From the NCBI RefSeq assembly GCF_008386315.1, contig NZ_CP043808.1, forward strand, positions 1 through 64,000: a stretch of 64,000 bases of DNA, given 5' to 3'. This stretch comes from Serinicoccus marinus DSM 15273. GTDB lineage: Bacteria > Actinomycetota > Actinomycetes > Actinomycetales > Dermatophilaceae. Each line of letters opens with the position of its first letter. Positions within the stretch are counted from its first letter, which is position 1. Shown here piece by piece: positions 57,710-64,000 of the stretch. The notes under the pieces are model-generated. The model made no database searches. It was not told the origin of the DNA and worked only from the letters and a program-made list of their open reading frames with translations. The position numbers were made by a program, and so were the translations under genes.

Positions 57710-60070
57710 ATGCATCCTGCTGACGGTCACGACGTCATCAGGGTCCGTGGCGCCCGGGTCAACAACCTCCAGGACGTCGACGTCGACATCCCCAAGCGTC
57801 GGATGACCGTGTTCTCCGGTGTCTCCGGCTCGGGCAAGTCGAGCCTGGTCTTCGGGACCGTCGCCGCGGAGAGCCAGCGCCTGATCAACGAGACCTACTC
57901 CGCCTTCCTGCAGTCCTTCATGCCGGTCACGAGCCGCCCCGAGGTGGAGGAGCTGGACGGGCTCTCGGCGGCCATCGTGGTCGACCACGAACGACTCGGT
58001 GCCAACGCCCGGTCGACCGTCGGCACCGCGACGGACACCTACGCCCTGCTCCGGATCCTCTTCAGCCGGCTCTCCGAGCCGCACGTCGGCCCGAGCTCGG
58101 CCTTCTCCTTCAACCAGGCCTCGGCCAGCGGCAGCGGCCGGCTCGTCGTCGAGAAGGACGGCAAGCCGCCCAAGGGAGAGGTCGCGACCTTCGAGTTCAT
58201 CGGCGGCATGTGCCCGGTGTGCGAGGGGCTGGGGCAGCAGGCCGCGATCGACGAGGACGTCGTCGTCGACCGGTCGCTCTCGCTCAACGACGGTGCGATC
58301 CTCGTGCCCGGCTACGGCGTGGGCACCTGGGGCTGAAAGATATACGGCGACGAGGGGGCCGCCGCCGACGGCAAGCTCGACATGGACAAGGTCCTGGGGG
58401 ACTACTCCGAGCGGGAGTGGCACTGGCTGATGTACCAGGAGCCCACCAAGGTGAAGTTCGCCGGGATCAACCTCACCTACGAGGGCCTGGTCGTGCGGAT
58501 CCGGCGCACCCTCTTCGGCGACAAGGAGCCGAAGCAGAAGCACATGATCGACTTCAAGGAGCGGGTCGCCACCACCGGTCCGTGCACCGAGTGCGGCGGC
58601 ACCCGGCTCAACGAGGCGGCGCGGACGGCCACGGTGGCCGGCACGACCATCCCCGAGTGCACCGCGATGCAGGTGAGCGATCTCGCCGAGTGGGTGCGCG
58701 GCATACCGGACACCTCGGTCGCGCCCCTGGTCAGCAACCTCGCGGCGATGCTCGACTCGTTCACCGAGATCGGGCTGGGCTACCTCTCCCTCGACCGGGA
58801 GGCCGGGACCCTGTCCGGCGGTGAGGCGCAGCGGGTCAAGATGATCCGGCAGCTCGGCAGCGCGCTGACCGACGTCACCTACGTCTTCGACGAGCCGACC
58901 GTCGGTCTCCACCCGCACGACATCCGCCGGATGATCGCGCTGCTGGAGTCCTTGCGCGACAAGGGCAACACGATCCTCGTGGTCGAGCACAAGCCCGAGG
59001 TCATCGAGGCCGCCGACCACGTCATCGACATCGGCCCGGGCGCCGGCAACGACGGCGGCTCGATCACCTTCGAGGGCGACGTCGCAGGGCTGCGGGCCTC
59101 CGACACGGTCACCGGGCACTACCTCGACCACCGTGTGCCGCTGCGCGACCCGGAGGAGCTGCGGTCCGCGACCGGGGCGATCCACATCCGCGGCGCCGCG
59201 ACGCACAACCTCAAGGACGTCGACGTCGACATCCCGACCGGCGTGCTCGTCGCGGTGACCGGTGTCGCAGGGTCCGGCAAGAGCTCGCTGGTCCACGGCT
59301 CGCTCAGCGGGCGTGAGGACGTGCTCATCGTCGACCAGTCCGCGATCCGCGGTTCGCGCCGTTCCAACCCGGCGACCTACTCCGGGCTGCTCGACCCGAT
59401 CCGCACGGCCTTCGCGAAGGAGAACGGCGTCAAGGCCGCGCTCTTCTCGCCCAACTCCGAGGGGGCCTGCCCGGCGTGCAACGGCCAGGGCGTCACCTAC
59501 CCCGAGCAGGGCATGCTCGTCGGCGGCCCGTCGCAGTGCGAGACCTGTGGGGGGCGACGCTTCCGCGAGGACGTGCTCGAGCACACCCTGCACGGGCTCA
59601 CCATCGCCGAGGTCTTCGACCTCTCGATCGCGCAGGCCGCGGAGGTCTTCACCTCGGGCAAGGCGCAGGGCATCCTGGCGCGGCTGGTCGACGTCGGCCT
59701 GGGCTACCTGCGCCTCGGTCAGCCGCTCACGACCTTGTCCGGCGGCGAGCGGCAGCGGCTCAAGCTCGCCTCCCAGCTGGGGGGCAAGGGCACCACGATC
59801 GTCCTCGACGAGCCGACGGCGGGACTGCACCTGGCGGACACCGAGCGTCTGGTCCAGATGCTGCATACCCTCGTGGACCAGGGGCACAGCCTGGTCGTCA
59901 TCGAGCACAACCTCGCCGTCGTGGCCAACGCCGACCACGTCATCGACATCGGTCCCGGGGCGGGGCACGACGGTGGTGAGGTCGTCTTCGAGGGCACCCC
60001 GGCCCAGATGGTGCAGGACGGGTCGACGCTGACCGCCGAGCACCTGCAGGAGTGGGTGGGCGCCCGCTGA
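57710..60070 (+). pseudogene. UvrA-like ABC ATPase (class II), in-frame TGA
   Basis: 786 codons with two ABC cassettes. First: Walker A GVSGSGKSSL, zinc-type CPVCEGLGQQ and CTECGGTRLNE, signature LSGGEAQRVKM, Walker B VFDEPTVGLHPHD. Second: GVAGSGKSSL, CPACNGQG, LSGGERQRLK, VLDEPTAGLH. It is shorter than UvrA (about 950), lacks part of the DNA-binding insert, and matches the UvrA2/DrrC-like class linked to drug tolerance. TGA at 58334-58336 (GVGTWG*KIYGDE) replaces what should be Trp. Frame and homology continue unbroken, so an error or a single nonsense mutation is likely. Confidence 0.9.
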
Positions 60071-60184
60071 CCGCCGCGATCTCCGTCCGTGGGAGGAGTG
60101 ATCTCCTGCCACGGGCGGAGGCGTGGCGCCCCGGGTGGGGGCAGGGTGGGAGGTATCGGTTCATCCACATCTGGGAGGGACACC

Positions 60185-61485
60185 ATGCACCGACGCACCA
60201 TCACCACCAGCATCGCCGCCCTGGCCCTGGCGGCCGTCCCCGCCGCGGCGGGAGCCGTGCCGGGCACGCAGGAGCAGCCGCAGCCCGACGCCCTGCCGGC
60301 GCCGATGACGGTCGAGCCCGAGGACGAGCTGCGCCGGTCGATCCGCGAGGCAGCGGCGCAGGCCCAGCGGTCGACGGCGGCAGACCTGCCGGCGACGCAG
60401 GGGCTGCCCGGCACCGACCGGCTGCCCCGCTCCCTGCGCCCCGACCTGGACGCCGGGCTGGAGCAGCTCGTGGCCGACGGCGCCATCGGGGTCACCGCAC
60501 GGGTGGACACCCCGACGCTGCGCTGGTCCGGCTCGGCGGGGACGCGGAGCTTGGACGGCGCCGCACCGGCGCTGGACCGCAGCCCGCTGCGCGTGGCGAG
60601 CAACACCAAGATGCTCGTCGCGACCCTCGTCATGCAGGAGGTGGAGGCGGGCACCTGGACCCTCGACACCCCGGTGGAGGAGGTGATCCCCGGCCTCTTC
60701 CCGGACCACCCCGAGGTCACGATCCGGCACCTGCTGAGCCATACCTCGGGTATGCCCCGGGGCACCGGCGAGCTCATCGCGCCGTACCTGGGGGACGACC
60801 CCGAGGACTGGGACGCCTTCGTCGCGGCGGTGAGCCGGGACTACACCGACGACGAGCACATCGCCGCGGTCAACGCCGTCGAGTGGGATCTGGAGCCGGG
60901 GGAGGGGTTCCTCTACTCCAACGCCGGCTACGTCGCGCTCGGGATGCTCCTGGAGGAGGCGACCGGCAGCGACGTCGGGACCCTCATCACCGAGCGGATC
61001 CGTCGGCCCGCGGGCATGGGCCAGACGCGCTACCCGGACGAGCCGGGGATGCAGGGCGCCGCCCTGCACGAGGCGATGTTCGTCGACGGACGGGGGTGGA
61101 TCGGGCTGGAGACCTTCGACCCGGACGTCTTCCGCGCCTCGGGTGCCGCTGTCGCCACGGTCGAGGACCTGCAGGACCTGACCGGCTCCCTGATGTCCGG
61201 TGAGCTGCTCTCCCAGGAGAGCGTCGAGGCGATGGTCACGCCGTCCTCGGACAACATCATGAACTACGGGCTGGGGATGTACTCCATCCTGACCCGTGCC
61301 GACCCGGCGAGTTCCTCCACGGCCACGACGGCGGGTCGCTGGGCAGCCTCAGCCTGACCTTCACCTCACGGGACGGCGCGCGCCAGTTCTCGCTCGGCGT
61401 GACCGGGCGGGACCAGACGCTCGCGCAGGACGCGCTCTACGACCTCAACGATGCCCTGGTGCCGATGCTGCTCGCCACCTGCTGA
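60185..61485 (+). pseudogene. secreted class C beta-lactamase-fold serine hydrolase, frameshift near the end
   Basis: About 433 residues when repaired. Signal peptide ITTSIAALALAAVPAAAGAV. Active-site S-x-x-K in RVASNTKMLVATL, Y-x-N in LYSNAGYVALG, and the third motif H-x-G in HGHDGGSLGS. The frame breaks near 61305; the new frame reads GEFLHGHDGGSL to ATC stop at 61485, restoring the motif. D-alanyl-D-alanine carboxypeptidase- or esterase-type. GGAGGG precedes ATG 60185. It has its own short gap after the UvrA-like gene. Confidence 0.9.
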
Positions 61486-61539
61486 CACCCGACCGCCCGG
61501 CTGCGCGGTCTGCATGGACCGGCCGCGCGGTATACCGGA

Positions 61540-61977
61540 TCAGGGCCGCTCGTCGTCCCACTCGCCCTCGCGGACCTGCAGCGCCGCCTCCTCGGCCGGC
61601 TCGCCGGCCGAGTCCTCGGGGTGCGTCGTCGGCATCTCGGCGGGTCCGCCGAGCACGTCCTGGTCGGCGGGGATGGCGTCCGGGTCGTCGCCCCCGATCA
61701 GCTCGGTCTGCGGCTCCCGGGCGGTGTCCTCACCCCCGGTCTCGGGGCGGCCGTAGGAGGTGCCCTCCTCCGGCAGCTCCTGGGCGATCCGCTGGTCGAT
61801 GGTCTCCTCGGCGCGGTCGTCGTCGGCGAACTCCGAGCTCACCGGTCGGCGGTCCGGCGGGCTCCAGGCGACGTCCGCGGTGGCGTCCGGCTCGTCGAGG
61901 TTGACCTCGGCCTCCGCCTCCTGCTCGGGGGTGTAGTCGCGGATGCCGCTCTCGTCCTCGTGGGGGTGTTCGCTCAT
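61540..61977 (-). CDS. DUF5709-like acidic protein
   Basis: 145 residues, very acidic and low in hydrophobics. It has the family's opening (ESGIRDYTPEQE) and the block TIDQRIAQELPEEGTSYGRP followed by PEDSAGEPAEEAALQVREG. Probably disordered. The family is common in actinobacteria, and function is unknown. It diverges from xthA, with starts 87 bases apart. Confidence 0.75.
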   Translation of the reverse strand: MSEHPHEDESGIRDYTPEQEAEAEVNLDEPDATADVAWSPPDRRPVSSEFADDDRAEETIDQRIAQELPEEGTSYGRPETGGEDTAREPQTELIGGDDPDAIPADQDVLGGPAEMPTTHPEDSAGEPAEEAALQVREGEWDDERP

Positions 61978-62051
61978 AGGACTACGGTGCGCCCGCAGGT
62001 CGACGGACGCAAACCAAGCGGCCGGTCGGCGCAGACCGTGCGGCCGGTCCG

Positions 62052-62057
62052 TAGCAT
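62052..62057 (+). promoter_or_regulatory. -10 element of leaderless xthA
   Basis: TAGCAT fits TANNNT and sits six bases before GTG 62064, so the transcript should begin at the start codon. No ribosome binding site precedes the GTG. Confidence 0.5.
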
Positions 62058-62063
62058 CGTGGG

Positions 62064-62996
62064 GTGCTCCGCGTCGCCTCGGTCAACGTCAACGGCATCC
62101 GGGCCGCGCGGCGGCGCGGGTTCGGCGACTGGCTGGCGCAGCGCGACTGCGACGTCGTGACGCTGCAGGAGGTCCGGTGCCGGGTCGAGGACCTGCCCGA
62201 GGACGCCTTCGGCGGCTACCACGTCGCCTACGACCCGGGGTCGATCCCCGGTCGCAACGGGGTCGCCGTCCTCACCCGCAGCCGCCCCGCCGCGGTCCGC
62301 ACCTGGGGAGCCGAGGTGCTCCTGCGCGGACCCGGCGACCGACATACCGGCCTCGTCGCCGCCGACGCACCCGGCACCCTCGCGCGCGGGATCTCCCGGT
62401 ATGCCGGTGAGGGCCGCTACGTCGAGGTCGACGTCGACCTGGCCGACGCGGCGGTGACGGTGGCCAGCCTCTACCTGCCCAAGGGAGGCCTGCCCGCCGA
62501 GCTGCAGCAGCCGGGGAGGATGCGGGACGAGCCCGACGGCGGCGCGAGGTATGCCCGCAAGATGCACTTCCTCGACGCCTTCGCCCGGCAGCTCTCGCGC
62601 TCGCGCCGGGCGGCCCGCGCCCGCGGCCGGGAGTTCCTGCTCACCGGCGACCTCAACCTCGCGCACACCCGGCTCGACGTGGCCTCCTGGCGCCGCAACC
62701 AGCAGTCCGAGGGCTTCCTCCCGCAGGAGCGGGCGTGGCTGGACGCCCAGCTCTCGCCGCGCACCCTCGTCGACGTCGTCCGCCGCCTGCACCCGGGCGT
62801 CGAGGGGCCCTACACCTGGTGGTCCTGGCTCGGGCAGGCGTATGCCCGGGACGCCGGGTGGCGGATCGACCACCAGCTCGCGACGCCCGGCCTGGCGCGC
62901 CGCGCCGTCTCGGCGGTCGTCGACCGGGAGCACCGAGGGGTCCGGCTCAGCGACCACGCTCCGGTCGTGGTCGACTACGCCCGGCCTCTCGGCTGA
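62064..62996 (+). CDS. xthA: exodeoxyribonuclease III (AP endonuclease)
   Basis: 310 residues of the EEP superfamily. SVNVNGIRAARRRGF, VVTLQEVRC with the catalytic glutamate, FLLTGDLNLAHTRLD, and RLSDHAPVV. It cleaves at abasic sites in base-excision repair. The insert SRSRRAARARGREF is basic. GTG 62064 begins LRVASVN, the normal N-terminus. The gene is intact. Confidence 0.95.
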   Translation: MLRVASVNVNGIRAARRRGFGDWLAQRDCDVVTLQEVRCRVEDLPEDAFGGYHVAYDPGSIPGRNGVAVLTRSRPAAVRTWGAEVLLRGPGDRHTGLVAADAPGTLARGISRYAGEGRYVEVDVDLADAAVTVASLYLPKGGLPAELQQPGRMRDEPDGGARYARKMHFLDAFARQLSRSRRAARARGREFLLTGDLNLAHTRLDVASWRRNQQSEGFLPQERAWLDAQLSPRTLVDVVRRLHPGVEGPYTWWSWLGQAYARDAGWRIDHQLATPGLARRAVSAVVDREHRGVRLSDHAPVVVDYARPLG

Positions 62997-63144
62997 GCGC
63001 CAGGCCGCCAGCCGCCAGCGCGAGCGCGGCCGTGGCGACGACGGCGACGGACATGGTGGCTCCCTGCCGCGCCACCGGCCGGTCCCGGTGCGCTGCCCGA
63101 GTCGTGCGGGTCGGGGTGTCTCACGTCAGGAGGAGCCTGCACCG

Positions 63145-63555
63145 GTGAGTTCGCCCGCTCCCGATGGTCGACACGACATGACCACGACCGCCACGACGGC
63201 AGACCGGACCTTCCACCACCTGCTGGTGAACACCGCGCTGGCCGGCCTGACCACGTCATACCTCTGGTTCGGGCTCACCTTCTGGGCCTACCTGCAGACC
63301 CGGTCGGACCTCGCGACCGGCATCATCGGTGGCGCCTACATGCTGCTCGTCGCCTTCAGCAGCGTCTTCTTCGGCACCCTGGTCGACCACCACCGCCAGC
63401 TGCCTGTCATGCGGGTCTCGAGCACGCTGAGCCTGGTGGCGTTCACGGTGGCCGGGCTGCTCTACCTCGTCGTCCCGCAGCAGGACACGACCGACCTGAC
63501 CCAGCCGTGGTTCTGGACCCTGTCGGTCATCATCATCGCGGGCGCGGTGGTCGAG
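63145..63555 (+). pseudogene. MFS transporter, N-terminal quarter only
   Basis: 137 codons from GTG 63145 (AGGAGGAG nine bases upstream; ATG 63178 also possible). Four helices and the loop GTLVDHHRQLPVMRVSS are of the MFS type. The reading stops being MFS-like after AGAVVE at 63555. Family members continue for about 280 more residues. Beyond lies the end of an oppositely oriented oxidoreductase gene. This is a truncated gene. Confidence 0.8.
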
Positions 63556-63576
63556 CACCCCGGACGACGGCGTGCC

Positions 63577-64000
63577 TCAGCGCCGCTGCTCGTCCAGGTA
63601 GCCGTGGACCAGCGAGACGACCGAGGCGCCTTCGCCGGTGGCGGAGGCGACCCGCTTCATGCTGCCGGCCCGGACGTCCCCGGCGGCGAAGATCCCGGGC
63701 ACGCTGGTTGTCTGCGGCGCCGGTGGCAGGTCCTCGAGCCACTGCTCCTGCGGCACCTGTCGCCCGGTGAGCACGAAGCCGCGCTCGTCGAGGGCCAGCT
63801 CCGGCGGCAGCCAGTGGCAGTGCGGCTCGGCGCCGATGAGCAGGAAGAGCCCGTCGACCTCGATCCGCTGGCGGTGCTCGTTGTCCTTGTGCTCGAACTC
63901 CAGCCACTCCAACCGGTCATCGCCCCTCCGTCGACGACCTGTGCCCGGCCGTAGACGGTGATCCGGGGGTTCGCGTCCAGCTCCTGGATCAGGTATGCCG
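63577..64000 (-). pseudogene. thioredoxin-reductase-like FAD oxidoreductase, C-terminal part, frameshift
   Basis: Runs off the window end. From 64000 on the minus strand it reads AYLIQELDANPRITVYGRAQ, breaks near 63925 (a base is missing before RLEWLEFEHKDN), then continues to the stop at 63577 with VDGLFLLIGAEPHCHWLP and GIFAAGDVRAGSMKRVASATGEG, the FAD-binding end. This is a pyridine-nucleotide disulphide oxidoreductase C-terminal region, and the true C-terminus is present. Confidence 0.88.

Noticed and set aside
62947..63054. Small minus-strand frame with GGGAG upstream (35 residues, one hydrophobic helix)
   Set aside because: It overlaps the xthA end by 50 bases and has no recognised relative. 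Kept out as too weak.

Overview
The window is a very GC-rich actinobacterial chromosome segment that starts at the replication origin. The order dnaA, oriC, dnaN, gnd, recF, dciA (DUF721), gyrB, gyrA, DUF3566, tRNA-Ile, tRNA-Ala, and later ppiA, rhomboid, crgA, DUF881, pknB, pbpA, rodA, pstP, fhaB, fhaA, tRNA-Leu is the Actinomycetota origin neighbourhood. A gnd gene between dnaN and recF, leaderless starts and the overall gene content suggest Micrococcales, perhaps the Intrasporangiaceae/Ornithinimicrobiaceae. The family assignment is inference.

Layout. 1-12 kb: replication initiation, sliding clamp, helicase-loader candidate, RecF and gyrase. 12-15.3 kb: universal stress protein, a badly damaged ABC transporter with a small XRE regulator, two tRNA genes and a 43-residue DLW-39 protein. 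15.3-36.2 kb: an accessory block inserted in the conserved order. It holds a DMSO-reductase-type molybdoenzyme operon (dmsABC, TorD-like chaperone, extra ferredoxin protein), a DUF2975/XRE pair behind a striking AT-rich palindrome, azlCD with a divergent XRE-cupin regulator, a CWB2 cell-wall amidase, and a compact five-gene minus-strand operon (acyltransferase-SGNH, ATP-grasp ligase, S51-like protein without its serine, Fes-like esterase, NYN nuclease). 36.3-46.9 kb: the cell-division and Ser/Thr-phosphosignalling cluster, ending at tRNA-Leu. 47-64 kb: a mixed set including two WXG100-like proteins, an AIM24 protein, an SGNH lipase, DUF2237, DUF1540, an iron-box-controlled DUF2470 protein, a UvrA-like ATPase, a beta-lactamase-fold hydrolase, xthA and two truncated genes at abrupt junctions.

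A major caveat concerns sequence quality. About 16 genes are broken by single-base losses or single-base nonsense changes. They include gyrA (two frameshifts plus an in-frame TAG), pbpA and pstP, in all of which homology resumes immediately in another frame or past the stop. Since gyrA cannot be dispensed with, most of these lesions are probably sequencing errors. I label them pseudogenes 'as given' and state the reconstructed extent. Two junctions (about 49.65 kb and 63.56 kb), where truncated genes meet, are of a different kind: either real rearrangements or misassemblies.

The best candidates for undescribed biology are the ATP-grasp/S51-like/esterase operon and the dms operon with its unusual ferredoxin partner. 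A clear regulatory prediction is the DtxR/IdeR-type box lying on the promoter of a leaderless DUF2470 gene.
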